Assembly: GCA_943324565.2 (NCBI GenBank)
Contig: CALPMC020000004.1
Span: forward strand, 1-55,954
DNA length: 55,954 nucleotides
Direction of reading: 5' to 3'
From: Chitinophaga pinensis
GTDB lineage: Bacteria > Bacteroidota > Bacteroidia > Flavobacteriales_D > Crocinitomicaceae
Every line of letters begins with the position of its first letter. Positions within the stretch are counted from its first letter, which is position 1. This document shows, in pieces, positions 34,712-43,453 of this stretch. The position numbers and the translations under genes were made by a program. The notes under the pieces are model-generated. The model was given only the letters and a program-made list of their open reading frames with translations. It searched no databases and was not told where the DNA came from.

Positions 34712-37635
34712 ATCAGTTAAGAACGAAGTTATCAGAAAGTCTTCAAACTGGATTTGTTGATCAGATTATTCAATCAACACGTGAATATCGACCACAACTT
34801 TTAGTGAATGATAAATTAGCAGGTAAAAAAGTTCTCACAACAATTGAACGAGAACTAAGACTTTGTGATGAGTTTTGGTTTTCTGTAGCATTTATTACTA
34901 CGAGCGGTGTTGCAACATTAATAAACACATTAATTGAGCTTGAAAAATCTGGAGTTAAAGGCAGAATTTTAGCTTCTCAATATTTAAATTTTACACAACC
35001 AGAAGCTCTAAGAAGATTAAAACAATTTTCAAATATTGATTTAAGAATTGTTACGGACGGTGATTTTCATTCCAAAGGTTATTTATTCAAGAAAAATGAT
35101 GTTTATAACCTAATTATTGGCAGTAGTAATTTGACAGCAAACGCTTTATGTTCTAATAAAGAATGGAATTTAAAAGTTACTGCAACTGAAGAAAGTGAGC
35201 TAATTCATCAAACAAGAAAGGAATTTGAAGATGAATTTTTAAATGCCCAAATTGTCACAGATGAATTTATAGTAAAGTATGATTTATACTATAGAAGTCA
35301 ACTTGAATACAATAAGAAAATACAAGCCAAATTAAATCCTGCTGAGTTTTTTGATATCAAGCCTAATTTAATGCAACTTGATGCTCTTGAAAATTTAAAG
35401 CAGCTCAGAAAAAAGGGAAAATCAAAAGCACTTTTAATTTCAGCAACTGGAACAGGAAAAACATATTTATCTGCTTTTGACGTTAAAGTTTTTAAACCTA
35501 GAAAGTTTCTTTTTGTTGTGCATAGAAGAACGATTGCAGAAAAAGCAATGGAAACATTTAAAAATCACTTTGGTGATACTTTTACAATGGGACTATATTC
35601 TGGAAATGAACGAGAATTGGAAGCAGATTTTATTTTTTCAACCATTCAAACAATATCGAAAGATGAACATTTACATCAGTTTGAGAAAACGCATTTTGAC
35701 TATATTGTAATTGACGAATCGCATCGAGCAGGCGCTACTTCTTATCAAAAGATAATGGAGTATTTTGACCCTCAATTTTTGTTGGGGATGACTGCAACGC
35801 CTGAAAGAACCGATGGATTTGATGTTTTTAAATCTTTTGAATATAACATCGCCTATGAAATAAGGTTGCATCAGGCACTTTCTGAAAATATGTTGAGTCC
35901 GTTTCATTATTATGGAGTTACGGATATAACAGTTAATGGAAAAGTAATTGATGATAAAAGCGATTTTAATTTACTTACTGCAGACGAACGAGTAAATCGA
36001 ATTATTGACATAGCAGAGTTATATGGATGTGATAATGGAAATGTTAGAGGTTTAGTATTTTGTTCAAGAAAAGAAGAATGTTATGCACTTTCAAAAGAGT
36101 TTAACAAACGACTTGGCTATCAAACTATCGCATTAACTGGTGATGATGATGAAATAAAAAGAGCAAATGCAATTAGATTATTAGAATCAACAAGTAAAGC
36201 AGATAAATTAGATTACATTTTTACGGTTGATATTTTCAATGAGGGGATAGACATTCCAAGTGTAAATCAAATCATTATGTTGCGTCCAACCCAGTCTGCG
36301 ATTATTTTTGTTCAACAATTAGGAAGAGGACTCAGAAAAGTAAATGATAAAGAATATTTAACTGTAATTGATTTCATCGGTAACTACAACAATAATTTTC
36401 TAGTTCCAATTGCACTTTATGGCGACACAAGTTTTAATAAAGACACATTAAGAAATCTAATTTCTACAGGAAGTGCTTTGATGCCTGGATCTTCAACCGT
36501 AAATTTTGATAGAATTACCAAGGAAAAGATTTTCGACGCGATTGATAGTGCTAAACTTGAGATGAAAAAAGATTTGGTAAATGATTATCAATTGTTGAAG
36601 TTCAAGATTGGCCGAATTCCAAAAATGATTGATTTCCTTGAATCAGGTTCTCGTGACCCATTTCTATATGTAAATTATTCAAAATCATATTTAAATTTTC
36701 TTCTTTCAATCAAAGAGATAGAGCATGAAAACTTGACTAAAAATCATTTAAGACTAATTGAACTTTTTTCAATTGAGATAAACAACTCTAAAAGAATTGA
36801 AGAGACAATTTTATTAAATGAGTTACTTTTAAATGGATGTACTTCATTTACAGAAATTAATTATGTTATTCTTCGAAAGTATGGATATATAAATTCAGAA
36901 GAAACTCTAAATTCAGCTTTTAATAATTTAAATTTCAACTTCATAACTGAGAATTTTCAAAAAAAGCTCCTGAGAGTTTCTGAATTATTAGGGTTTGAAA
37001 TCATCACAGAAACATCAAGCAAAGTTCAATTTTCAGACTTTTTTCAGGGATTATTAAGCAACGATGTTTTCAAAGAATTTTTAATTGACTCAGTTCAATG
37101 TGCAATAATGATTTTTGACAGAAAATTCAACTTAAAGAGATATTCTGAAGGCTTCCAACTTTATCAAAAATATTCACGGAAAGATGTTTTTAGAATTCTG
37201 AATTGGGATAAAAATCCCGTAGCTCAAAATGTTGGTGGTTATATTATTTCAACTGATAAAACAAATTGTCCAATTTTTGTAAATTATCACAAAGAAGAAA
37301 ATATTTCGAGTACGACAAAATACGAGGATAAATTTTTAAATAACCTCGAGTTTCAATGGATGTCAAAATCAAATAGAACATTATTGAGTAACGATGTTGT
37401 AACAATTAAAAATCATCAAACTGGCTTACGAATTCCTTTGTTCGTTAAGAAAAGTAATGATGAAGGTACGGAGTTCTATTATTTAGGCGATGTAACTCCA
37501 AATGCCGATTCCTTTGAGCAAAAAACAATGGAAAATGATTTAGGAAAAAAAGTTCCTGTTGTTCAACTAATTTTTAAATTAAATCAACCAGTTGAAGATC
37601 ATTTATTTGATTATTTCACGGATGTAAATCCATAA
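34708..37635 (+). CDS. PLD-superfamily II helicase with DUF3427
   Basis: The 975-aa protein has an N-terminal phospholipase-D-like nuclease domain with HSKGYLF (121-127) and GSSNLT (138-143). A superfamily II helicase follows with Walker A ATGTGKT (246-252), DESH (336-339), and motif VI QQLGRGLRKV (near 530). A C-terminal DUF3427 region completes it. This architecture is found in accessory loci and is suspected to act on foreign DNA. Only one HxK-type PLD half-site is clear, as in other members. Coupled to the Nudix gene. Confidence 0.9.
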   Translation: MNQLRTKLSESLQTGFVDQIIQSTREYRPQLLVNDKLAGKKVLTTIERELRLCDEFWFSVAFITTSGVATLINTLIELEKSGVKGRILASQYLNFTQPEALRRLKQFSNIDLRIVTDGDFHSKGYLFKKNDVYNLIIGSSNLTANALCSNKEWNLKVTATEESELIHQTRKEFEDEFLNAQIVTDEFIVKYDLYYRSQLEYNKKIQAKLNPAEFFDIKPNLMQLDALENLKQLRKKGKSKALLISATGTGKTYLSAFDVKVFKPRKFLFVVHRRTIAEKAMETFKNHFGDTFTMGLYSGNERELEADFIFSTIQTISKDEHLHQFEKTHFDYIVIDESHRAGATSYQKIMEYFDPQFLLGMTATPERTDGFDVFKSFEYNIAYEIRLHQALSENMLSPFHYYGVTDITVNGKVIDDKSDFNLLTADERVNRIIDIAELYGCDNGNVRGLVFCSRKEECYALSKEFNKRLGYQTIALTGDDDEIKRANAIRLLESTSKADKLDYIFTVDIFNEGIDIPSVNQIIMLRPTQSAIIFVQQLGRGLRKVNDKEYLTVIDFIGNYNNNFLVPIALYGDTSFNKDTLRNLISTGSALMPGSSTVNFDRITKEKIFDAIDSAKLEMKKDLVNDYQLLKFKIGRIPKMIDFLESGSRDPFLYVNYSKSYLNFLLSIKEIEHENLTKNHLRLIELFSIEINNSKRIEETILLNELLLNGCTSFTEINYVILRKYGYINSEETLNSAFNNLNFNFITENFQKKLLRVSELLGFEIITETSSKVQFSDFFQGLLSNDVFKEFLIDSVQCAIMIFDRKFNLKRYSEGFQLYQKYSRKDVFRILNWDKNPVAQNVGGYIISTDKTNCPIFVNYHKEENISSTTKYEDKFLNNLEFQWMSKSNRTLLSNDVVTIKNHQTGLRIPLFVKKSNDEGTEFYYLGDVTPNADSFEQKTMENDLGKKVPVVQLIFKLNQPVEDHLFDYFTDVNP

Positions 37636-37643
37636 AACAATAC

Positions 37644-37889
37644 ATGCTCACCCACCACCAAAAATCCCAAATCCTCCAATCCATCATCGCATCTTCAAAT
37701 GGGAGTTATGCGGATGCTATGAAAGCGGAATTGGCGATTTTCTTTTTTGAGAACGAGCATCCTTTGGATTTCCTCAAAGATTTAAAAACCGAGCAAGAAA
37801 TCCAAAACAAAGTGGACGCAATTATTCATCAAATGATCCTACACGAAGACGAAGCAAGCTTGCAAGAAATTATGGAGTTGAGTGTTTGA
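37644..37889 (+). CDS. Small hypothetical protein
   Basis: The 81-aa helical, hydrophilic protein (MLTHHQKSQILQSIIASSNG..., FFFENEHPLDFLKDLKTEQEI...) has a conserved-looking C-terminal helix. It lies 8 bp after the helicase stop. Its last codons and the following sequence are repeated in the array at 37862-38215. No family recognised. Its base composition is richer in GC than the helicase gene before it. Confidence 0.55.
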   Translation: MLTHHQKSQILQSIIASSNGSYADAMKAELAIFFFENEHPLDFLKDLKTEQEIQNKVDAIIHQMILHEDEASLQEIMELSV

Positions 37890-38215
37890 ATCGTAGGAGA
37901 TTATAGAGTCATCCTCCTTTGACGGAAATCGATACTTCTCGATGCGATGAAAGAGTCACCTCCCTTAATCCCTCCTCAAGGAGGGAAATTTAAATCTCGC
38001 TTCGAAAAAGATTTTGTGTTTCCTCAATGATTTCCAGACCGAGCAAGAAATTATGGAGTTGAGTGTTTAAATCGTAGGAGATTATAGAGTCATCCTCCTT
38101 AATCCTCCTTCAAAGGAGGAAACCTAATCCTACTTCGATAAAAAATATTTTATGTTTCCTCAATGATTTCCAAACCGAGCAAGAAATTCTGAAGTGGAGT
38201 GTTTGAATTTCAATT
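37862..38215. repeat. Array of partial copies of the 37644 gene tail
   Basis: Three copies start with GCAAGAAATTATGGAGTT or a close variant at 37862, about 38043 and 38179, the last degenerate. The first two are followed by GAGTGTTTrAATCGTAGGAG and GTCATCCTCCTT. Each of the last two is preceded by a copy of TTTCCTCAATGATTTCC plus ACCGAGC derived from inside the gene. Short palindromic pieces (CTCCTCAAGGAGG, CCTCCTTCAAAGGAGG) are embedded. It looks like repeated partial duplication. Confidence 0.75.
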
Positions 38216-38426
38216 TTCAGTACTTCAATCAAATATAGTTTTTTAGCTAATAAATTTCATTACGACACTAATTAAATTATTAAACATGGAAATTGAGTTC
38301 GTTTTAAAATGTAAAGTTCGCCAAAACTCGATAAAAAGTAAAGTTTTGGCGTGCTATAAAAAGAATAATTATTTTGTAATACATTGTTATTTATATAGTT
38401 AAAAAAAATTCACATAAAAAATCTAT
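38216..38426. other. Intergenic AT-rich stretch
   Basis: No gene seen between the repeat array and hipT. A weak direct repeat of GTAAAGTT occurs (GTAAAGTTCGCCAAAACTCG and AAAAGTAAAGTTTTGGCG near 38311-38350), which also forms an imperfect hairpin. Confidence 0.35.
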
Positions 38427-39413
38427 TCAAATTCTTATTAATTTATTCAATCGCGTTAAATACGCTTGTTCATAATTTCGTTTAATGGAATCTGATAAAA
38501 AAGAGTTACGAATTAATTTCTTTACGTCTTTTTCATTCGTACAAATTGATTCTATTATTTTCGATATTTGAAAAGAAGAAATCCCTGCCATTTCTCCCAA
38601 TTTTTGGAATTGTTCTTTGATTTTTCTATGAATCTCATTTTTAGGTAACAACCCATCTTCCAAAGCAAAATCGCGGTCGACTATATGAATTCGACTATTT
38701 AATAAATCATAAGCAGGACTTAATCTAAAGTCACCGAATGAAGTTTCAATTAGGGAAAAATTCTTAAAATGTGCATCTCCATTTGACATCAAATAATTGA
38801 ATAAAATGAGTTTAAAAAGTTTTGGTGCTTCGATAATGTATGCTGGAACATATTTTTTTAAAATTACAAACAGTTCAAAATAACTTCCTAAATATTTATA
38901 GTTTTCACCGTGCGTTTGAGGTGTGCGCTCTGCCAACGAAGCGAAATCTTCTTGCGCCCATTTCGAAGATTTGTCTCTTACATCAAATCGTTTTGTGATA
39001 TAAGCTTGCTCTCCATTTTGAAAAAAAATCAACGCATTTTCAGCAGTTTCAATTCCAAAAACTTGACGAGCAATTTGCATTGTTAAATGTTCATTTGCTG
39101 GCATTTGATCTTTGTTTTTACCAGCACTTGGAATTGGTTTTAATATATATTGTCCAAATTCTCCCTTTTTAATGAGTCGTAATTTATTTTTGTCAAGTAA
39201 AACTGAAAATTTTTCTTGAACACCTGAAATAGACATTCGTTTCCTATTTTCATCAAAAAGTTCATCAGCTAACGAGCTCGTAAAAGGTGCATCATAGGGT
39301 AAAATAGGACTGACTTTTTTACCTTCAAATACTCTTTTTAAAGCAAGATTACTATAAGATTTGTATCCTTCAGCAAGTGTTCCTAGACAACATTCAATAT
39401 TCTGCAAACTCAT
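38427..39413 (-). CDS. hipT: HipT-type toxin kinase (HipA C-terminal domain)
   Basis: The 328-aa serine/threonine kinase is of the HipA fold but lacks the N-subdomain 1, which is encoded separately upstream. It has a Gly-rich loop with an SIS motif at residues 61-63 (MSISGVQEKF), matching the autophosphorylation Ser pair of HipT. Catalytic NGDAHFKN is at 211-218 and the metal-binding SPAYDL at 232-237. HipT phosphorylates tryptophanyl-tRNA synthetase in E. coli O127; the target here is inferred. Start overlaps hipS by 4 bp. Confidence 0.88.
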   Translation of the reverse strand: MSLQNIECCLGTLAEGYKSYSNLALKRVFEGKKVSPILPYDAPFTSSLADELFDENRKRMSISGVQEKFSVLLDKNKLRLIKKGEFGQYILKPIPSAGKNKDQMPANEHLTMQIARQVFGIETAENALIFFQNGEQAYITKRFDVRDKSSKWAQEDFASLAERTPQTHGENYKYLGSYFELFVILKKYVPAYIIEAPKLFKLILFNYLMSNGDAHFKNFSLIETSFGDFRLSPAYDLLNSRIHIVDRDFALEDGLLPKNEIHRKIKEQFQKLGEMAGISSFQISKIIESICTNEKDVKKLIRNSFLSDSIKRNYEQAYLTRLNKLIRI

Positions 39414-39739
39414 TTTACCTCATTTTTAAGTACTCTAACCGCACCAATCGTATCGTTTTCGGCTGTTGCAAGTAAAATCCCAAAGGAATCGTTTTCATCT
39501 ATTCGCAAATTGAAACATACAATTTGTTTATTGGTTCCTTCCGGCAACATATTGTAGAAAAATGGAAATAAATAAGTTGAGGTAAAGCTTTTCAATACCT
39601 TTGGAAGCGTTAAACTAATAGCTGCTTTTGTACTATCGGAAATCCAAATTTCATGATAAAAGAAAGTGAAAGATCCATCATCCTTTTGCGAAAGAATTCC
39701 AGCTTCTTCATTTTTGTAAAAAACTTTAGCGCTTCTCAT
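39410..39739 (-). CDS. hipS: HipS-type antitoxin (HipA N-subdomain 1)
   Basis: The 109-aa protein matches the N-terminal subdomain of HipA (MRSAKVFYKNEEAGILSQKDDGSFTF..., LFPFFYNMLPEG). As a separate gene between hipB and the kinase it fits the HipBST arrangement, in which HipS neutralises the HipT kinase. It overlaps the genes on both sides by 4 bp, consistent with coupled translation. Confidence 0.85.
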   Translation of the reverse strand: MRSAKVFYKNEEAGILSQKDDGSFTFFYHEIWISDSTKAAISLTLPKVLKSFTSTYLFPFFYNMLPEGTNKQIVCFNLRIDENDSFGILLATAENDTIGAVRVLKNEVK

Positions 39740-39954
39740 TTAATCTGATTTAAAGGTTTAATTTGTAGTTTCAATTCCATTCCCAATACTTCAGAAATCT
39801 TTGTAATCGTTTGAAGAGTAGGGTTTCCTTTTCCACTCTCAAATTGCTTAAGTGTACGTAAGCCCACTTCTGCTATTTCTGCTAAGGTTTCTTGAGTGAT
39901 TTGAAGTTCTTCTCTACGTTGTTTTATTTGTAAAATAATGTTTTCTAAGTGCAT
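39736..39954 (-). CDS. hipB: HipB-type XRE transcription factor
   Basis: The 72-aa protein is a single helix-turn-helix domain (IKQRREELQITQETLAEIAEVGLRTLKQFESGKGNPTLQTITKI). It is the first gene of the hipB-hipS-hipT operon and probably represses it. Inverted CTTTTTAGT/ACTAAAAAG boxes upstream are candidate operators. Confidence 0.88.
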   Translation of the reverse strand: MHLENIILQIKQRREELQITQETLAEIAEVGLRTLKQFESGKGNPTLQTITKISEVLGMELKLQIKPLNQIK

Positions 39955-40012
39955 TATATGGCTCTATTTTGTGTAAATATAGAACTTTTTAATAAAAAAT
40001 AATAGAATAGTG

Positions 40013-40081
40013 CTTTTTAGTACACTTTATAGTTGATTTTTTTTAGATTGTTTAAATTTACAACTAAAAAGTGTATTATAC
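40013..40081. promoter_or_regulatory. Candidate HipB operator, inverted nonamers
   Basis: CTTTTTAGT (40013-40021) and ACTAAAAAG (40073-40081) are perfect inverted copies 51 bp apart, 59-127 bp upstream of the hipB ATG on the minus strand. Paired distant half-sites are typical of HipB-like repressors that loop or bind cooperatively. This is inference from sequence only. Confidence 0.4.
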
Positions 40082-40132
40082 CGCACATTAACTTATAAAT
40101 TTTTTTTAATTTTCATTCAATTTTATCAAGAT

Positions 40133-40924
40133 CTACTTCTCAGATTCTTTAGAATCATGTTTGAAATGGTAAATGATTTTGATTTCATTATTTGTTTTTT
40201 CTTCCTCCAATTGTCGAAGTGCTTCTTGCTGTTGGCGCATTGCTTCTTCTTTTTCTTGGCGAACTTGTTCCAAATACATTCCTTCCAAATCTGGAGGTTC
40301 GATTCCAAGTTCTTTTTCAATTTCATACTGATATTTTGGACGTTGTGGGCCTTCCGTCCGGTAGTAAATAGCTAATAAAATCCCAACAATCATTCCCATC
40401 AAATGTCCTTCCCACGAAACGCGTGGAGTAGTTGGAAAAATCCCCCAAATAAGACTACCATAGAGAAAAACAATAAAAAGAGAAAGCGCTTGAAGTGGCA
40501 AGTATTTACGCAAAACACCCGAAGTAAATAGAAAGGCAGCTAATGCGTAAATCACCCCACTCATACCGATGTGAAAAGAACCTTTGTTGGTGGCAAAAAT
40601 CCAAACCAAAACACCTGTGAATAACCAACTTCCGAAAAATACTTTCAAAGCAATGTCTTTGTAAGAATAAAACAAAAGTGTCAGTAATAAAAAGGTTGGA
40701 ACTGAATTATTAATAATGTGTTTGAAATCGGAATGCGCATGAATTAATGGCATAAAAATGATTCCTTTCAGTCCTTCGATTGTTTTTGGAAGTACTCCTA
40801 ATTTGTGAAAATCAAAGATAAAAAGAAAGTCGGCCCAATAGACCAACCACATAACAATTACTACAAATAACGCTGGAGGAATAGCATTTCTTAAATGACT
40901 TTCAAAGTAAGTTTGTTGTTTCAT
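40133..40924 (-). CDS. Rhomboid intramembrane serine protease
   Basis: The 263-aa protein has six membrane helices. The catalytic motif GMSG (Ser122) and the helix-6 His (WEGH, His174) form the rhomboid dyad; DFKHIINN near 67-74 provides the oxyanion Asn. The C-terminal about 55 residues are a charged, Glu/Gln-rich cytoplasmic tail. It cleaves membrane proteins within the bilayer; substrates are not predicted. It stands alone on the minus strand. Confidence 0.92.
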   Translation of the reverse strand: MKQQTYFESHLRNAIPPALFVVIVMWLVYWADFLFIFDFHKLGVLPKTIEGLKGIIFMPLIHAHSDFKHIINNSVPTFLLLTLLFYSYKDIALKVFFGSWLFTGVLVWIFATNKGSFHIGMSGVIYALAAFLFTSGVLRKYLPLQALSLFIVFLYGSLIWGIFPTTPRVSWEGHLMGMIVGILLAIYYRTEGPQRPKYQYEIEKELGIEPPDLEGMYLEQVRQEKEEAMRQQQEALRQLEEEKTNNEIKIIYHFKHDSKESEK

Positions 40925-41089
40925 CAGAATGCTCCGATGTCAAAGAATGTGCCTTTGGAAATTTACTGACAGAGTGGCGGAGGAGAGGGTATTTGATTTT
41001 TGTAAATTAAAAATGTTTGGTTGCTAGAAATACTAATAGTTATAAAATGTCTAGAAATTCACATGAATACTTACTTTGGAGATTATTCT

Positions 41090-41382
41090 ATTTGCCATTC
41101 TTTTGCTTGATCAAAAGAATCAAAAATCAAGGCTCTGAATTTCTCTTTTCCGCCGTGGCGGACGCAAATAATTGTCCTAGAAGCATATACAACTCGTTGC
41201 GAACAATTTTAACTCCTTTCTGAAATTGGATTTTAGCGAATGTTCTTACAGAAATTCTCAAAATACACCAATTTCCGTGCAGTAGATAAAACCTAGAAAT
41301 TCAAGGCCGAAAAAGGTTCGTGATTATTTTCTAAATAGTTCACACTTCGATTGTAAGTTTGATATTAAAGCTTAGGATATTT
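41090..41382. repeat. About 300-bp dispersed non-coding repeat, copy 2
   Basis: It matches 32207-32512 in the same orientation, without the 16-bp palindrome found in copy 1. The termini carry complementary pieces (GAATTTCT near the left, AGAAATTC near the right), so the ends could pair. It fills the gap between the rhomboid gene and rfaE2. The short frames that cross it are not conserved with copy 1. Confidence 0.8.
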
Positions 41383-41425
41383 TACTATATCTTTTGCGAA
41401 TATTCAACTTTTTTTAGTAAAAATA

Positions 41426-41932
41426 TTACTTCGAAAGTATAGCCGTGGTGGAATAGCCTTCCACAAAAGAAATAGTTTCCACTTTACCACCATTTGCTTT
41501 GATTACATCTGAACCAATGATGTATTTTGGGTGATTTTTGTCGGTTTCCTCAGCGTCGTAATCTGCACCTTTAATTAACACATCAGGTAAGAGTTCTTTG
41601 ATTATTTCCAATGGTGTTTGTTCATCAAAAACTACGACTAAATCTACACAACCTAAAGCTGCAAGTACCATCATTCTTGCGTGCTCATTGTTAATTGGAC
41701 GATTGGGTGCCTTGTTTAAAAGACGTACAGAATCATCGCTGTTTATTGCAACAATTAGTCGTTTACCCAAGGATGCAGCCTTAGCTAAATACGTTATATG
41801 ACCTAAATGTAAAATATCGAAACAACCATTGGTAAAACAAACTAAATCATTTTTCATGTGCCACATGGAAATTCTTCTTTTCGCTTCTTCAATAGAAACA
41901 ATTTTTTCATTGATATAATCTAATCTAGCCAT
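41426..41932 (-). CDS. rfaE2: D-glycero-beta-D-manno-heptose 1-phosphate adenylyltransferase
   Basis: The 168-aa nucleotidyltransferase is the separate HldE C-terminal domain type. It shows GCFDILHLGHITYLAKAASLG with the HxGH motif (about 37-57), and the GADYDAEETDKNHPKYIIGSDVIKANGGKVETI segment. It activates heptose for lipopolysaccharide core synthesis. It overlaps the small upstream gene by 8 bp, so the pair is co-transcribed with panD-panC. Confidence 0.92.
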   Translation of the reverse strand: MARLDYINEKIVSIEEAKRRISMWHMKNDLVCFTNGCFDILHLGHITYLAKAASLGKRLIVAINSDDSVRLLNKAPNRPINNEHARMMVLAALGCVDLVVVFDEQTPLEIIKELLPDVLIKGADYDAEETDKNHPKYIIGSDVIKANGGKVETISFVEGYSTTAILSK

Positions 41933-42131
41933 GGTTTTTAATTTTTCTTGTTAAAATATAAAGTGAAATCAAACCTAATGTAAGCATCAAATAGTTTTCT
42001 TCTTCTAGTGATTTGTAGAAAAAATGCAACGATTCTTCTGTCATGGAATGAAAGATAGACCATGTTAAGTAAACACCTAGAAGAAGAGGTAAAACAGTCT
42101 TTAAAAATTTAATCAACTGTTTTTTAGTCAT
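41925..42131 (-). CDS. Short membrane protein, probable stump of a flippase-like gene
   Basis: The 68-aa protein has two hydrophobic segments (about 12-27 and 48-61). Its start (KQLIKFLKTVLPLLLGVYLTWSIFHSMTEESLHFFYKSL) resembles the first 45 residues of the flippase-like/lysylphosphatidylglycerol synthase TM proteins usually found next to panD in Bacteroidota. The usual 300-aa continuation is missing: the frame ends TRKIKNHG and runs into rfaE2. It is either a remnant or a real small protein. Confidence 0.5.
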   Translation of the reverse strand: MTKKQLIKFLKTVLPLLLGVYLTWSIFHSMTEESLHFFYKSLEEENYLMLTLGLISLYILTRKIKNHG

Positions 42132-42481
42132 TAAACTAAAAGATTGGTTTCTTCATTTGGGAAAACCAAAGAAGGTTTATAGTTTTTTGCTTCTTCAAAA
42201 TCCATATAACCGTAGCCAATAATGATAATAACATCGTTTAAAGCCACACGTCGAGCCGCAGGACCATTCAAACAAATCATACCAGAATTGCGATCACCTT
42301 TGATTACATAGGTTTCAAAACGTTCGCCATTATTAATGTTGACGATTTGAACTTTTTCACCTTCAATAAGGTTAGAAGCATTCATTAACGCTTCATCTAT
42401 AGTAATGCTACCAATGTAATTCAAGTCAGCTTGAGTGACTCTAACACGGTGAATTTTCGACTTTAAAACTTGAATTAACAT
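42131..42481 (-). CDS. panD: Aspartate 1-decarboxylase
   Basis: The 116-aa pro-enzyme forms beta-alanine for pantothenate. Self-cleavage occurs between Gly24 and Ser25 (NYIGSITID) to create the pyruvoyl group. The family pattern continues with [26 protein letters not shown]. Length is normal. It overlaps the next small gene by one base and lies 40 bp after panC on the same strand. Confidence 0.95.
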   Translation of the reverse strand: MLIQVLKSKIHRVRVTQADLNYIGSITIDEALMNASNLIEGEKVQIVNINNGERFETYVIKGDRNSGMICLNGPAARRVALNDVIIIIGYGYMDFEEAKNYKPSLVFPNEETNLLV

Positions 42482-42521
42482 AAATATAAAATGCGCGGCA
42501 AAAGTAAATTAAATAAACGGA

Positions 42522-43364
42522 TTACAACAACAAATTATCAATCAAACGCACCTTTCCGCAATATGCAGCGATACAACAAACGCACGGAGAATTCCAATTT
42601 TCGACCATTTCTAAACTTTCAACATCAACAATGTCAAGATATTCAAGATGTAAATTCCCTGTTTCGAGATATTCAATCGCCTTTTTAATTAATTCATTTG
42701 GTGGGTATTTACTTCTATAATCTTTTACAAATTGTAATGTTTCCCATAAAATTAAAGCATCTTTTTTTTCTTGTTCACTTAAGCGCATATTTCTACTACT
42801 CATTGCTAGTCCCGATTCTTCACGTAAAGTTTCACAAGCTATAATTTCAATTGGAAAACCATAATGGGTATTCATTTTTCGGATTACTGCTAATTGTTGA
42901 AAGTCTTTTTGACCGAAATAGGCTTTTGTTGGTTCGACAATTTCAAACAAGTTGTGAACTACATGTACCACACCATCAAAATGCCCAGGACGATGTTTTC
43001 CTTCCATTACTTTATCTAAAATTCCGAGATCAAATGGTTTAAAACTAGTCTTTTCGGGATAAATAGCTGGTGCATCAGGGACAAAAACGATTCCATTCTC
43101 AATTGTTTTTAGTAATTCTAAATCAGCATCTAAAGTTCTTGGATAGAGCGCTAAATCTTCTTTGTTATTGAATTGTGCTGGGTTCACAAAAATACTAACC
43201 ACTACCAAGTCATTTTCACGTGAAGCCCTAACTATTAAAGCTTTGTGACCTTCATGAAGCGCCCCCATTGTTGGAACAAAACCAATACTTTTACCTGCTG
43301 ATTTAATTTCACTTAGTATTGCTTTAAGCTCCTCTTTTGTGTGAATCAATTGAATAGTTGACAT
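42522..43364 (-). CDS. panC: Pantothenate synthetase
   Basis: The 280-aa enzyme joins pantoate and beta-alanine using ATP. It shows GFVPTMGALHEGHKAL (about 28-43) with the nucleotide-binding HxGH, FVNPAQFNNKEDLALYPRTLDADLELL, and FGQKDFQQLAVIRKM. ATG at 43364 is chosen because homologues begin a few residues before the KSIGFVPTMG strand; the upstream extension crosses the divergent promoter. It is the first gene of panC-panD-x-rfaE2. Confidence 0.95.
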   Translation of the reverse strand: MSTIQLIHTKEELKAILSEIKSAGKSIGFVPTMGALHEGHKALIVRASRENDLVVVSIFVNPAQFNNKEDLALYPRTLDADLELLKTIENGIVFVPDAPAIYPEKTSFKPFDLGILDKVMEGKHRPGHFDGVVHVVHNLFEIVEPTKAYFGQKDFQQLAVIRKMNTHYGFPIEIIACETLREESGLAMSSRNMRLSEQEKKDALILWETLQFVKDYRSKYPPNELIKKAIEYLETGNLHLEYLDIVDVESLEMVENWNSPCVCCIAAYCGKVRLIDNLLL

Positions 43365-43402
43365 TCTATTTGCGTAATAATAAGGGACAAAGCTATTGCT
43401 TT

Positions 43403-43433
43403 TTGTGTAAGTTGAATAAATATTGTAACTTTG
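43403..43433 (+). promoter_or_regulatory. Bacteroidota sigma-A promoter
   Basis: TTG at 43403-43405 and TAACTTTG at 43426-43433 with 20-bp spacing, 20 bp before the ATG at 43454. It drives the GT5-domain/DUF4270/glmS operon, divergent from panC. Confidence 0.75.
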
Positions 43434-43453
43434 CACCCTTACAAACATAATTA

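Noticed and set aside
37862..38215. Possible CRISPR array
   Set aside because: Repeats are degenerate, unequal in length and derived from the adjacent gene; there are no uniform spacers and no cas genes.
41017..41223. 68-codon frame across the long dispersed repeat
   Set aside because: The equivalent frame is not preserved in the other copy at 32.2 kb, so it is not a shared protein.
43365..43448. Longer start for panC at 43448
   Set aside because: The extension covers the divergent promoter of the GT5-domain gene and is not like any pantothenate synthetase N-terminus.
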